Below the pieces are notes generated by a model that saw only the letters and a program-made list of their open reading frames with translations, did no database searches and was not told where the DNA came from. Shown piece after piece: positions 36,367 to 49,196 of a stretch of 64,000 nt of DNA (position 1 is its first letter; every line of letters begins with the position of its first letter). The position numbers were made by a program, and so were the translations under genes. The stretch is taken from NCBI GenBank assembly GCA_024734555.1, contig JANPWX010000359.1, forward strand, positions 1,263,042-1,327,041, written 5' to 3'. This stretch comes from Trochalopteron elliotii. Its lineage: Eukaryota; Chordata; Aves; Passeriformes; Leiothrichidae.

Positions 36367-39047
36367 CTAATTCTAGTCTGTCTCCTGCTCTGTTCTGTCT
36401 TAAGATGCACAGACCAGAACTGCAAACACATTTAAAATAGGGGTGGAGCAAGGCATCCCCAGTGGCAAAATGATTTTCTTTGTTTTGTTGTGACTGTCTT
36501 TCCTGATGAACACCCAGCATTTAAAGACTGGTGTTGCAAACTTAACTCAGAATTGCAAAGAGCAATTGATGACACCATTAGCATTTCCACTAAAGGAAAC
36601 TGTTCTGAATACAGCATCAGGTAAGCAAAGCTTAGGTTATTCTTCCCTTAATACAGAAGTTCACAATGATCCACATGGTAGCTCACTGGCCCCGAGTGTT
36701 TTCCACACTCCCTGGATTGGCTTTTAGAGTTCCTTATGATAAGTGTGGTACTTGACTATCTGAAAAAGGCACTGTTATTGCCAATACACTGTGTTTTCTA
36801 GATCATTGACAAAGGTGTTGACTAATTCTGGTTCTGACAGTGATATCTAGGGGTTCCTGACTTTTATACTGATGTACCTTGTACATACTTATCTATGCAT
36901 TTTATGACAAAACACTTTTAAATTATATTTGCTATTCATTATGTTGTATTACATTTTAAGTGTATTTGAGGTTCAAATCCATGTCTCTTTCAGACTTCAA
37001 ATACTTTTTCTGTCATTTACTTCTAAAATATTTACAAATAGTTTGGTTTAGTCGTTAATCTTACAAAAACATTATCTCCAGTGAAAAGCTGTCCACTTCT
37101 CTAGGACATAAAACTTGCAAACAAAATTTGACTTTTGTGAAAATTGAAAATGCCAAGCATCTACCTCTCTCTGTTTCAGCCTGGGCATTGTGTGACATGC
37201 CCCTATCCTGGCAACAGAAGTAATATCAGAGAGACTCATTTGATAGTCTACCTTTTGCCTGGAGATAGGAAAGCATCTTTCCAATTTGTTACTTTTTGAC
37301 TGTCATTTATTCAGCGATTATATAAATGTGCTCTTGGACCTGTTCTTTGGGAAGTGTCAGTCTGTGAATAATATTTCCAGAGCATATCTCAATCCAGTGA
37401 TTTATTGAGGCAATATATCATCCAAGTAAGGTCCTTTAACCATGTTTTTCTCACCAGATGATACTATCCAAAGAGAAGAAAATCTGAGTCACTGTTTGGT
37501 TGTGTAATAAAGGTATGTTGGGAAGCAAGATGCTCCTGAAACACTAAACATGTTTGCCTCCAGCTATACTGGCATCCTTGCACCTTCTTTCACAACCATG
37601 TTAGTGAGCTGAAAAGGCCTCCATTCCTGGTCGCTAAGGTCTTGGTCTCCTTGACAACTAAACTTTTCAAAGATTACATGAAAAATGTTTTCTTTACCCC
37701 TTGAGCTGTTTTAATGCTTTAAAATGTCAAGGAAAAGATCCTTTTGTCCCAAGAGTAAGGAAGAGGTGGTAATGGAGGAGGAACAGAATATTTCAAAAAC
37801 ATGTTTACAGAGTAATAGAGTAATATAGCACCACAGGACAGCCCAGACAGAATGGCCTTAAAAGGGATGATCTGAATTTAAACTTATTAACGAAAATACT
37901 TTGCTTCAGAATAGATTGGGCTTTTGGTTGAAAAATGAAACCTTTCACCTTTAATTTGCCTCACTAAATTCAGCAAAAGTTGGCAACAGCAGTGACATGC
38001 TTTATGGGTGCTACCCCATGATAAAATTCATAGGGAATGGGCTTCAGTGTTGTTTTCTTGGTGTTTTTTGTTGGAAACATGGAGTTGAGTTAGATGGCAG
38101 ACAGAACCACTCTTTGGGTCAGGATTTAGGGTATATTTGCCTCAGTGGTACACTAATTTAGGTATTGCTGAAACAGTGGGTTGGTTGAAATAATTACCAT
38201 TCTGTGTGTTACATAACAAGCTAAATATCCCTGTGCTCACTGGCATGAGCGTTCACATGCAGGGACAGTCCCTAATAGGGCATTGCTGAAGGTGTAGGAG
38301 AGAAAAGAGTAAAATGTTAGTGGAAGCAGAGACATCAAGGTGTTTAGGAAGTGGGCCTGGACAGTGGTAGGCCCTGGCCAAAACTGGCACTGTAGCTCTT
38401 CTAATGATAGTGGAGCCTGCAGCACTCCCCCACAAGTGAGACCTTCCCAAGGAGTAACTTGAGGGGCTGACAGGGAGAGAAGAGACATTGCTTGTTTTTG
38501 TGACTGGGAAACAGAGGAAATGAAAGTGCAGGGAGTCAAAAAAAGGATGCTGGACTGAGGGACCAACGGGCACCACAACTTTGGGCTTCTTTTCCAGCAG
38601 GGCTTGCATACAGTCAAGGGAAGCTAGTAGTAGCCTCCTTTTTGTTGCCAGTGCCTCAAGTGGCCTTCATTTGAACCTGCATTTACAGAGGTGATTAAGA
38701 AGGTGGTGGTGAGGAAAACAGCTGAAGGGAATTTTTTGCTTGGGGTTCAATATTTGAAAACTTGGGGGAAGCCTCTGTTGTCTATAACCCACAGGTCCAT
38801 CTGTGGCAACAGTAGCTTCATCTCGCTGTTTATTTTTCATACTGACTTGCCTATTGGTTTATCTCAGATTATCACTACAACTCTGTGACTTCATTTTTGC
38901 TAGTCTTCAAACACTGAGAGTTCCAAGATATATTGAGATTTTTTGTAGCTTTTTCAGATTACGGGCCACAGTCTAAGATGTAGGAACAGGAAGGCAGGTG
39001 AATAGCATAAAGTGCATGAATGGTTTGCTTGTCTGCATCATGATGCC

Positions 39048-39090
39048 TTTTTTGGTTGGTTTGGTTGTTGTTGTTGTTGTTTGTTTTTTC
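39048..39090 (+). repeat. (GTT)n microsatellite
   Basis: TTGGTTGGTTTGGTTG followed by five GTT units and a T-run. Simple repeat. Confidence 0.85.
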
Positions 39091-39417
39091 AGTTAAAGTT
39101 TGCCTTGTTCTGCATATGTGATGAAAGTTGGCAGTTGCAGTCCATTGTCTAAAAGAAGACTGCTGTAATTTTTTGACTGATACATTGACTCCTTAACTTG
39201 CTCAAACACCATAATTCAGGTTAGTGGAGTGCCACCCACTGGGTAAATAGTGAACCCTTGTAAATCCTATTGCACAAGATGTGTGATAGACTGATGGCAG
39301 TTAATTCTGCTATAAGAAGTTGATTTTCAATCAAAGTAAAATTTATTGATGATTCTTTCTTTTGCAAGCCTTACCCTGATCAGGCACCTAGGCTTGGTTG
39401 ATGGCTAAATTCAGTGT

Positions 39418-40475
39418 AGAATCATAGAATCATTAAGGCTGGAAAAGACCTTTAGCCATTAAACCAGTGCTGCCAAGTCCACCACCAAACCATGTCCCTG
39501 ACTTGTAGAGGGTGCACTCATTCCCCTTATCCAGATCATTGATAAAGATATTAACAGGCCTATCCCCAACACTGAGCCTGAGGAATGCCTCCTGTGATTG
39601 TCTGCCAGCTGGATATAATTCTATTCCATTCTATACCATTGCTCTCTGGGCCTGGACATCCAGGAAACTTTTTACCCAGCAAAGTGTTTGTCTTTTGTCC
39701 AGGCTGTGAGAAGCCAGTTCTCCAGGAGAATGATAGGAGAAGTGGTATCAAAGGCTTTACTAGTCCAGGTAAACAACATTCACAGCCTTTCCCTCATCCA
39801 CTGTGGGTCACCTTGTAATAGAAGGAGATCAGGTTAGTCAAGCAGGACCTGCCTTTCACAAACTCATGCTGTCTGGGCCTGATCTCCTGGTTGTCTGATG
39901 TGTGCTGTGTGATGGCATTCAAGATCTGCTGCATAACCTCCCTGGCACTGATATCATGCTGGCAGGGATGTAGCTCCCTGGATACTCCTTCCTGCACTTT
40001 TTGTAGATGGGTGCTGATTTGTTAACCTCTAGTCAGCTGGGACCTCCCCAGTGACCCAGGACTGCTGATCAATGATTGAAAGTGCTTAGTGAGCGTTTTG
40101 GCCAGCTGCCTCAGTAACCTTGTGAGATCCATCTATCCCCAAAAACGTGTATGTATCTAGATGGTGTAGCAGGTCACCACTGAAGGTCCTGGGGGATCCT
40201 TTCTCTTGTCCCTGTCTTCCAGCTCAGGAAGGTGGAAGCTGTGTACCCAGAGGACAGTAGGTCTTACTGTTAAAGACTGAGGCAAATAAGGCATTAAGTA
40301 CTTCAGCCTTTTCCTTATCCTTTGTCATCCTGTCTCCCCCTGCATCCAATGAAAGATAACCAGGAACGTTTTGAATATAGAATTCTGTATTTCTAAACAG
40401 TCTATACTGTGCTTTTTTTAATTTCAAGTGTGATTCTAGAGTCAACTGATAGCTCTCGGTTCTGCTCATGCCTGT
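39418..40475 (-). mobile_element. CR1 LINE, internally deleted, 3' end intact
   Basis: On the minus strand the element runs from the ORF2 linker to the 3' terminus. The linker frame reads DKEKAEVLNALFASVFNSKT (about 40300). The reverse-transcriptase portion follows with FVKGRSCLTNLISFYYKVTH (about 39830) and SSWQTITGGIPQAQCWG (about 39575-39610, equivalent to the conserved SGVPQG region). The 3' end is ATGATTCTATGATTCT at 39418. Just after the INDLD-like segment the sequence jumps at about 39500-39512 from reverse transcriptase directly into the 3' UTR, so the rest of the catalytic domain (including the YADD-type box) and the ORF2 C-terminus are absent. Stops and frameshifts elsewhere confirm it is dead. 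Confidence 0.92.
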
Positions 40476-41174
40476 GAATGTTGAGACCTGTATATTTCAT
40501 GATTCACTATTCAAAACCAAAGTAAATCACTTCTGTTCTGCATATTGCCCCATCATGCTCAGCAATTCTGGGTTCATCCACTGCTCTTTCCACAGATTCT
40601 GATTCACTTCAGAGTATTGCTCTTGGATTTCTTTTGACTGGCATATTTAAGAGAGACCTGGATTCCCTCATAACAGGATGCAGCAAACTGCAGGTTTTAT
40701 GTAATCGCTGGTGCCCCACATTGGTGCTACAAGATAATGAGACTAACTGCCTGTGAGATACTAAAGTCTTTGTGGTATGAATATTATCAGGGGGCAGATA
40801 CCATGCTTCACCTGTTAACTGCTGGGCTGAAGCAGTGATTTTTTGGCTCTAGAAGATATTTGCCATCTGAGTCAGAAGCTGGGCATACATGGGACTACCT
40901 CATTTCAAGGATTGCCAAGGAATTCCTATTTCAATGCCTTAAGTGGATAACCACGACTTTGTCAAATAAGGTTCTGACCTATTGAAGTTTTTTTGTAGGT
41001 GACTGAGCCCTGTTCTACGACAGTTGAGAGTTAATATCCTCAGCATCTTATTAATTAACTACTTAAAGCTCTTGAACAAACATGCCTTTTCAGGGAACAT
41101 AAACTCATCTGACAGGCCGCTGAGAGCAGATTTCTTTCTGCAGTTGGTACAGGTAAATCCTGTCCTCTCCTTGC
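40476..41174. other. Spacer between CR1 and the Ty3/Gypsy-like fragment
   Basis: No feature is recognised confidently. Part of it may be upstream reverse-transcriptase or protease sequence of the fossil element that becomes legible at about 41175, but decay prevents any alignment by eye. Confidence 0.4.
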
Positions 41175-41620
41175 CATTCTAATGCTCTAGCAACATTCCA
41201 GCATTTTATTTACAACTTTGAGAGGAAGATGTTAGACTAGGATATAGCAGCATGTCTGGATGACACCCACATTTATTTTGAGAACCCAGAAACAACACAG
41301 TTGGCATGTTCAACTTGTCCTCAAATGCCTCCACCATAATAACCTGTTTGCCAAGCTGGAAAAATGTAAATGTGATCAGACGGTTGTGGAATTTGTGGGC
41401 TATGAAATTGCCCTTGGGGATGAACTGGGGAAGGTTCTTCATGAGATTGCTGTCGTTGCTGGCTGGGCTTCTCTGGGGGATATGTGAAGGATATTGTGTC
41501 TGTGGCTCAGAGCTCTCTGACAAATTTCACACACATTTACCCAAAATGCAGGGATCTCAATGGGATGAATCAAAGCCTGGATAGCAGCCTCACTACTCCC
41601 TCTGTTTAGGACAGTGCACA
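41175..41620 (+). mobile_element. Fossil Ty3/Gypsy-type reverse transcriptase fragment
   Basis: Three blocks of Ty3/Gypsy (Metaviridae) reverse transcriptase occur in the right order and spacing. From 41181 a frame reads NALATFQHFIYN, matching the family's NAPATFQ block, and then meets a stop codon at 41238-41240. In that same frame CLDD occupies 41253-41264, where the catalytic Y-x-DD box belongs, followed by THIYFENPE. After a frame change near 41300 a second frame (from 41305) gives HVQLVLKCL, then LFAKLEKC, then VEFVGYEIA up to 41412, matching the HV..VL..L....LFAK..KC.F....V.FLGY block. Weaker resemblance (GKV...W) may continue to about 41620. The stop and frameshift show it is a pseudogene. 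A caulimovirus-like or ERV origin fits less well, because ERV reverse transcriptases lack the HV...KC...FLGY arrangement. Confidence 0.72.
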
Positions 41621-42233
41621 CTTTTTGTTTAGATGAACTCAACCAGACCCATAAAGAACCAATCAATGTTTTCTGTTGTTCATGGAATCTCTTGCTTTTT
41701 TGGTGTTTTCCATGTTTTCCTCTGTGCTGTAGAAGATCATGACAAAATTTGGGGTGGGGTTTTCAGGGGGAAAATGTAAATTAATGTGTAGTGGCAGAGA
41801 GGGTGTTATCTAATATGCTCTCCTTTATAAGGAGTTACAGTCTCAACTTCAGTGTTCTGGAGCTTTGCATAAAAACATCTGTAATAATTGACTGTTAGTA
41901 AGACTCTGGGACAAGCAAGGGGTAGAGGGAAAAGTGAGAATTACCTTTCCTTATGTTTTCTGCGTTTCCACTCCTACTGCACTATTCACTCTGTTGAATA
42001 TTTTCTCCACTTCATATTTCATTTGAAGCCTGTGTGGCTTCAGGAGAGATAAACACACGCACACATTGCCAGTATCTTGTCTCCTCAGCAGGACTTCATT
42101 GAAAAACGTTGCATTCACTATTTTCTAAGACATCTCATTGCTCATAAGCCCCCAGCTTCTTCTCACTCCTCTGCCATGATTTTCCACCTGTCCAGGAACC
42201 ATCAGATTGTGCGGTTGGGAGCATGGGAAGATG

Positions 42234-42236
<3 letters not shown>
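41621..42236. other. Non-coding spacer
   Basis: No gene is recognised. Decayed continuation of the Ty3/Gypsy-like element (RNase H or integrase) was looked for here and not found. Confidence 0.5.

Positions 42237-42269
<33 letters not shown>
42237..42269. repeat. Poly(T) tract, 33 bp
   Basis: The longest homopolymer in the window. The sequence to its right has no TTTATT within 30 bp, so it is not evidently the tail of a minus-strand retrocopy. The length may be imprecise because sequencing of such runs is error-prone. Confidence 0.9.
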
Positions 42270-45200
42270 CCTGTTTTGGTAGCTTTGATATTCTGAGTGG
42301 AAGAAGTTTGAGAACTCCTGAAGGAAGGGTAGTGTCACTCTGAATATGGCTGTATTGGGAGTTGCTCATGCTTCACATCAATTTACATCTGGTTTAAGGT
42401 CCTCTGAAAGGGTTATGGGGTTTATCTGATACAGACAGAGGGTTAAAATCTTCTACGTCTGAATTGCTGATTGATTGCATATGGTAGTACAGCAAATAAT
42501 TCTTATTATGACTCATAATTCACCTATGGGGTTTCCCGTGAGGCTTGAGAATAGATTTATGTGGGTTGCTTGGCTTTCCTTTTCACCTCTGCTTAGGAAG
42601 GGGAAAAAAATTCCCTTCTATATGATTGTTTTCAGAGAGGTACTTCTTGTATAGAACTACTATTAAAGCCATGTTTCCAGTTTATAAAAACTGTCTGGTT
42701 TATATTGCTGTGACATGGAAAGCTATTACCTCTGTTCTGTGTATCCATCTTTCTCAATATATGCTGTGCAGCAAGGGACCCTGCCCCAGCTACAGAAAAC
42801 CTGTAAAACAAGGCATATTACTGCTTATCTACAAGCACTTCATGTCACAAGGAAATTCTCTGTCTGATTAACACCCAACTATTAACTCCTTCACTGGTAC
42901 TGACACTGGAAACTGAGCTGGCTGTAGCAATTAAGTACTTTTGTAACTCTGCCGTTCTGCTCCTCACTAAAGATACTGTTCTCCTCAGAATTCCCTTTTG
43001 TATTTTGTATGTAATTTGCTTGATTCACCTTAAGCTTTTCATTAATTTAAGCATCTTTGTTGCCTTTTGGTGAAGTGATAATAAAATTACAGATGGAGTT
43101 GTAGCAAAATCATTCAGTTAAAAAGTGATTATTGTTTCTTGTGTGCCTTTAATCAATAACATTTATCTCTGAAATATAATCATATAATGGACTTTATTAG
43201 TAACTAGTGGATGGGTGTTGCTTCTTTTATGGTTAATGGGTGATCTAAGAGGTGTAAAAGGGAGAATAATACGCCAAAGACAGCATCAAAAGCCTGGGAA
43301 TATACTTGTGTTCATCTCTTTTTCTCTAATTACCTCACTGATCGTTCACTGTAGATTAGATTGTATCTTGTTGCCTTGTTGGAGGTACATTGGAGCTGTA
43401 ACACTAAAATAAACTCCAGGAGACATTTTTTCTGAGTCCCCACTTTCACTGTGAAAATGGACAGCACAGTGTATTCCTCTTGTGCTGCTGGACAGTACAG
43501 CTTAATAGCCCATAGGAGTAGCCAGCCTACTTTATGCCTTATCTTTTAATTTTCTTGTAAGGACCAAAGCTGAAGGAAAGCATAACTTCTCTTTTCACAA
43601 GTGGTGCACTAGTAAAAGAAAGAAATTGAGAGATCACTTCCTAATCTCCCCTGATAAATCCTTATCATCTTTTCCTTACAAACAAAATTTCTTGGTAGAG
43701 CTTCAGAGGCAGCAACAGGTTTACTCTAAACAAGGGCTGGCTTTCAGTTTCAGTCTAGGTTTGTTTCTGAATGGGAAGGATGAATCAACAGCGCAGATAT
43801 AAGAAAAAGCCCTCATCACTGAAAAAGTTGACTCTTCTCATTCTCCCCTTATGTCTTCTGAACAGGAAAACCAGGGAATTGATACTCAGTGTGGTTGTGC
43901 TCCACAGCTCATTCCTCAATCTATTCCACTATCTTTGCGGCTGGTTGGAACATAAAAAAGTTTTTCTCCACTCAGTTCTACTGAAGACTTAAAGCAATAC
44001 AATGGAGTTTTGTCATGTTTGCCTGAGAGTAAAGGTTTGATTAAAATGCAAGGATTCCTTGACTGACATCCGCGGGATCACAAGCATTTAGATGCCTGTA
44101 GATCTGTTTTACTATTTTGGTTTTGGGTTAAAGTGATTGTAAGGGATTCAGCCATTGTGAGGTTTGCATCTTTTGTTCAGCTGTCTCAACAGCCTCTGAG
44201 AAGGCGTTAACTGCTGGAAAAGATTCATATCTTGTGTCAGAATTATCCATTAAATACAGCCCACAAAATTTCCTAAGGCTTTTTTATGTTAGTAAAACCT
44301 GCAAGTTTTCAAAGGGAAGGTGAAATGGAAAAGGCAATTACTGCCGAAATTCAACAACTACAGAGATCTGTAATCCCACTCCTGTTAGGTACATGGTCTG
44401 TCCGCGTGAAATGACCAGCTTCTACCTTCAGAGGTCTGCTGAGTCAAAAGACTTTCTGAACGTAATTGCAAAAAATGCTCAAACCTGCCTGTGGAGTCGT
44501 TGCACCTACATATAATAAACAGAAAGACAATTAACTTTTCATAATTTAAGCATATTTTCCTCCTCAATTTTTATCTGCAAATACCCCACCAAATGCTTCC
44601 TGTTCCCATTAAACAGCAAGAGGCACTACGAGGTAATGCTGAGGAACTGAGAGGAGTTTGCCATCTCTCTGGTTTTCTTGTTCCAGGTCACACAGTGAGC
44701 CAGTATTTCAAACTTGGAGTTGAACTCTAGTCCCTTGATCCTTACTTACTTGCTCTAAAAAGTAGGCAGTGGAAAAATGTCTCCAAATGAATGTAAAGGA
44801 AAACAAAACCAGGCAATTTATTGTCTCTGCTCACAAATGCTTGTACAATATTTAAACTTCATAACTGGAGAGTGGCCAATGAAGGTTTTTTACCATGAAG
44901 TGGTTATTAAGATAACAAAGGCATTACTGTTTTCTCCTGAAGTTTACCCAGAGATCATGACTTCCCTTTGTCTGGTGACTCAGCTACACTGTGAGTTTGT
45001 GTGGATAACATGAAAAGTTTACACAAGCATCCCTCCTCCTGCTCTAGCTCCCCTGCCTCTGATACTGTCCCCCGCTTGCTTCCTGCTGCTGTTCACCCCT
45101 GGCTTTTCTAGTAGCTGTTCTCTCTGTGACACCCCTCACACCTCTGACTCCCTATTGCTTCTGCCTCTGTTTTTTTCAAGTTGTCAAATAAAACTTGTTT

Positions 45201-48200
45201 TCAGCCCTAATCATACCATAAAACAAGTCCTCATGTAACTGACTCTTTCTCTAGGATATAGATAATATCAGTGCTTGGTTAGTTCATGGAAGTATTGTGT
45301 ATACTTTCACAGTGTGTCTATCAGAGAGAGGTTTCTTGCAGAGGAAATGAGCATTTTCTCTGTCTTCAAAATGTTCCTGTGCAATGCCTAATCTCCATTA
45401 GCTTCAATGGACAAAATATAAACCAATGGCAGCAGATAAAACAATAATGCTTTAGCTTTGGCCTTACACAGTTATCTAACTGATCACCTGCCTTGCTTGT
45501 GCAGCAGTCATAGTAGTGAAGAAGTATCCCAAAGAGTTGTGCAGAGGGTAGAGAGGACAGATGAACCCTGTGATGCCTCCTGACTGCTGATCCATCCCTT
45601 TACACTGTCATCCCACTGTAGGTCAGGGCAAGCAGCCCTATGGGAGGAGGTGCAGGTTTATGTCCACATGGTAATGAAAAGGTTAAAGTGGTTCTTCAAG
45701 TTCAGGGTGTGACCCATGAGGTGTCATATTAACACATCTGATACCTGTACCTTAGTATGAGCAGAACAAGTAAAAACCTGCTTAAGAGCAATTAAATTAA
45801 GCAGTTGAAGGAAACAGTCATTTTAATAAGGAGCTTCTATATTAAAAAAAAAATAAATCCTGATACTTCCTTGTCTATTTATTCCTTTCAGTCACTCAAT
45901 TTTATTTTATCTTTCATAATTGAAAAAAAGACAAAATCAAGTCTTTAAAAATAATCTGATGCCATGGTTTTGTGTAAACAATACAGGTGGAATGTAAAAC
46001 TGGATGTCTAAATTCCCAGTCTCTAATAATATTTTAGCTTTCTCTTTATTCAACTCAAAAGTATTTTAACAGTCATGGGGTGATATTGCAAGTAGCTTTG
46101 CTAAGGTGAGTAACAAGCTTTTAGGCAGACTTGTAGATGTTTCAGGACTTAACATATTGAAATAATGCAAAAGGCCACTATTTCATCAAAATTCTTCCTG
46201 TGGTCATGTGTTACTGGACATGTAGTCCCGTTGATGTGAGTTGTTCAAGATAAAGACCCAGAAGATAAATAGAGCCCTCAGGAGAGAACATCTCATTTTC
46301 CATTGCCTTTACTGTCTGTGGGCATCCCCACTACTGCATGGGCAGTGTGCACAGCTCAGGGCTGGATGCTGCCTGTACGTGATCATTTTCCAGAGGAATA
46401 ATGCTTAGCAGACTTGAAAAGCAGGGAAAAGTTAGGCCATGAACACTCTCTAAGGTCTCGCATCACTTCTCCAAATCTTCCCTGTGCTTGTTTCAGAGGC
46501 TCAGTGGTGAGCTGGGCTCTGCAGAGGAACACAGGGGGAGGTAGCACCAGGAGAGGATGACTGAGGTGAGATTTTGTCAAGTTTCACCTTCTCTGAACTA
46601 GGATAATTATGAAGTTGTATCAGTTTGCCATGGCTGAAAGTTTGACCCAGATGAGCAGAAATGCAAATTGGACATGAAAATCCAAACTTAGCATTTTTGT
46701 CTTCATGCATGAAGGAGCACCTGGCAATGGACTGGAGGGAAAAGTCCTTGAAGCTGGTGAGAATCCTCCTGTCACCCTGCTGCCTCTTCAGTGGTGCTGC
46801 AGCAGAGGCACAGGGCACTTGGCCTTATATTGCTCCAGCAGATTTGTTCAGGAAAAAGATTGTTCTATTTTGCAAAGTTAATATTCATCAAATGTTAATG
46901 AAAATACATAACAAATAATTATGACAAACATACCATCTGATTAAGATGAAAGAGGATGACAATTCTTGTGAATTTTTAATCTAAAAAAATAAAGAACATT
47001 GCATTAATAAGACTTAATTATATCATTAAATATTTAAATTTACTTTCCATATTTTTATTTAACATATTTTGTTTTTAAATATTGCTAACATTTTTATGAG
47101 ATTTGTTCATAAAACACATAAACAGATATGTTTTTGTGAGGCAAGAAGAATTTTAATGTCATGTATTCATTATATTGATCACAATTTCAATTTTATTTAT
47201 CTTTGAAAAAAGCTAATAGAATCTCTCCACAATTTATTATAATTCACAATATCTCCAGTTATAGATAAATATTTAATAGCATTACTAATGCATCATGCAC
47301 ACAGTATTTATTAATTAGAAAATATGAATTACTAGTTGTACATTTCAATAATTTGCATTTAAAATTAATGCTACATTTTTCCAGGAAACTGTGATTAACT
47401 TTGGGAATCTGACTTCAGCTGTCCAAAGAAAGGCAACCAAAAGTGCACACTGCAAATCTAGCTGTCACTCCACGAGGCTGTGACCACCGAGTGAAGAGGA
47501 CTCTGAATATGAGGAGGATGCCACCAGACAGATGGTAACACGTACCCAGCAACACAGGCTTCAGAGAAAAGGGAAAAAAAGACAAAGTTTCAGCACTCTC
47601 TGGTTTTCCTTGATGAAGCCAAAGAGCAGATTTGATAATGTGGCTCTGCCATGTAGTTCTACGTATAAAACTCACTCAGGTATCTTTGTCTATCCAGCAG
47701 CTTTAGGGAGCAGACAGCTCAGCTTTCCTAGGCAAGAGAGGTGGCTGAGGAAGGCAGGGCTGGGGGGCAGAGGTTGGACAGGAGGTGGGGCAGAGCTGGT
47801 TGATGAAAAGGAGTTTTGCTGGTGCTCCAGGAAGCCAGTGATAAAGATTCAAGCTGGGTTTCTCCTACTGTGTCAAAATTATGCAAGGTATCCTGAGACT
47901 TTTTCTTCCAAGATACTTGTTTAATATGTAAGCAAGGTATTTAGGTCAGGAATTAAACTGAAACTTACCTTCATTCCAACAGGTCAGTATCTGCCATATC
48001 TCTGTTTTCTGTGAAATCAGATTTTTTTTTTCCCAACTAAACTACTGTTTTTCTTTTGGTGGATTTACTATTTTCAGCTGAAGTTTCCAGAAAGTCAGCA
48101 ACTTCCTGATTCGTTAATTTAAGAAAAAAAAATCTACTTTTTCTAAAAGAAGAAAACTATGGCACCAAGAACAACTTCTCAGTAAGGTATCTTAAATACA

Positions 48201-49196
48201 AATAACCTTCCTGGAACTGTTTGTCAGAAGGCATAGACATGACAGACCAACAAGAACCCTTCCTTAGGCATATTAATCTGTTAGATTAATCTGCAGTAAG
48301 TATACATTTTACTATATTGTTAAGTCATAGCATATATGAATTTGTCCATTAAGGCATGGATTGAGTATTTTTAAACCCCAGAGGTGGGTCAGTAAATGAA
48401 GAGTTTAGAAGTGGTACCAATGCTTCACATCTTTTACCAGAAGATTTAAAACGACTTTATAAAGTTTGCATTTTTACAGTATTTACAGCCTTTGCCTATC
48501 AAACACTGGACTGCATTTTCTGATAAAGCCACTAACAGACCCATGTATGTAAAGATTTCTATTTTGCTTAGCTTTTGCCAATGTGTTTATGGAATACTCT
48601 TGAGTACAGCCTACCGCAAATATCTGTACAACTACACCGAGCTGTTTGCAGCTACCACAGCTATACTGCAATGTATTTACTCCTCTTTATTGCTTTATTG
48701 CATATTGCTCTGTGTATGTGTGTGCATACACAGACATGCAGATACACCACAGCACTAAAATCTGCACGTGCATGTGCACACTGAGCATTTACAGTCATTT
48801 GCACTCACATACGTGAAAAACCACTAATGAAATTTTGCAGTAAAAATCCTGCATGTGATGGTCAACATACCACTCCCTCCCATAATTTTATAATTACAGT
48901 AATAAAAGAAAAAAAAAGGCTTACACAGCCAGGAAACAAAAGAGAAAAACCTCAGGTTGGTTACCACTTCACTTCTGTAGTGACTCTTTGTTCACACATA
49001 CAAGCGCACACATGCAGTTTCTGATAAAACGAGATGTTTCTCAAAAGACAGTGAAAAAAAAGGGCTCATGAAACCCTCAAGTTGTTCTTGAAATTACACC
49101 TATACCTGTTGTCATTTTCAGGAAATCTGCTTTGTTTAGTTGGTAAACTTGTTTTGACTTTTCAGTGGAAACGCTTTGCTGGCACTACTTCCTTAT
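42270..49196. other. Non-coding stretch, mostly AT-rich
   Basis: No gene is recognised. The longest frames, 105 codons minus at 46501-46818 and 130 codons plus at 47532-47924, have no identifiable domain. The latter is a moderately GC-rich patch with glycine/tryptophan-rich residues from a GAGGTGG-type run. A CA/TG-rich patch occurs at 48711-48760. Confidence 0.55.
46920..47395. other. Strongly AT-rich block
   Basis: Almost no G or C runs occur over about 475 bp, and TAATTA, AATTTA and TTTATT words are frequent. It lacks any transposon signature. It could be a scaffold/matrix-attachment-like AT block, an eroded repeat, or a conserved AT-rich non-coding element. The sequence alone does not choose between them. 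Confidence 0.35.

Larger units (their letters stand above)
32777..39417. other. Non-coding stretch with a candidate enhancer and microsatellites
   Basis: No gene is recognised. The frames at 33438-33773 and 38237-38617 (up to 126 codons) show no domain. A lysine-rich minus-strand frame of 89 codons at 35608-35877 was examined and not recognised. The motif-dense region 34190-34520 and the low-complexity runs at 36262 and 39048 are listed separately. Confidence 0.55.

Noticed and set aside
36193..36520. Phenylalanine/cysteine-rich plus frames and lysine/threonine/glutamine-rich minus frames
   Set aside because: All are translations of a T/G low-complexity tract.
41206..41523. 105-codon minus-strand frame
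   Set aside because: It is the antisense shadow of the Ty3/Gypsy-like reverse-transcriptase fragment.
42237..42269. Long poly(T) tracts (also 27740-27760 and 60837-60864) considered as tails of minus-strand retrocopies
   Set aside because: No polyadenylation signal complement lies within 30 bp to the right of any of them, and no gene-like body adjoins.
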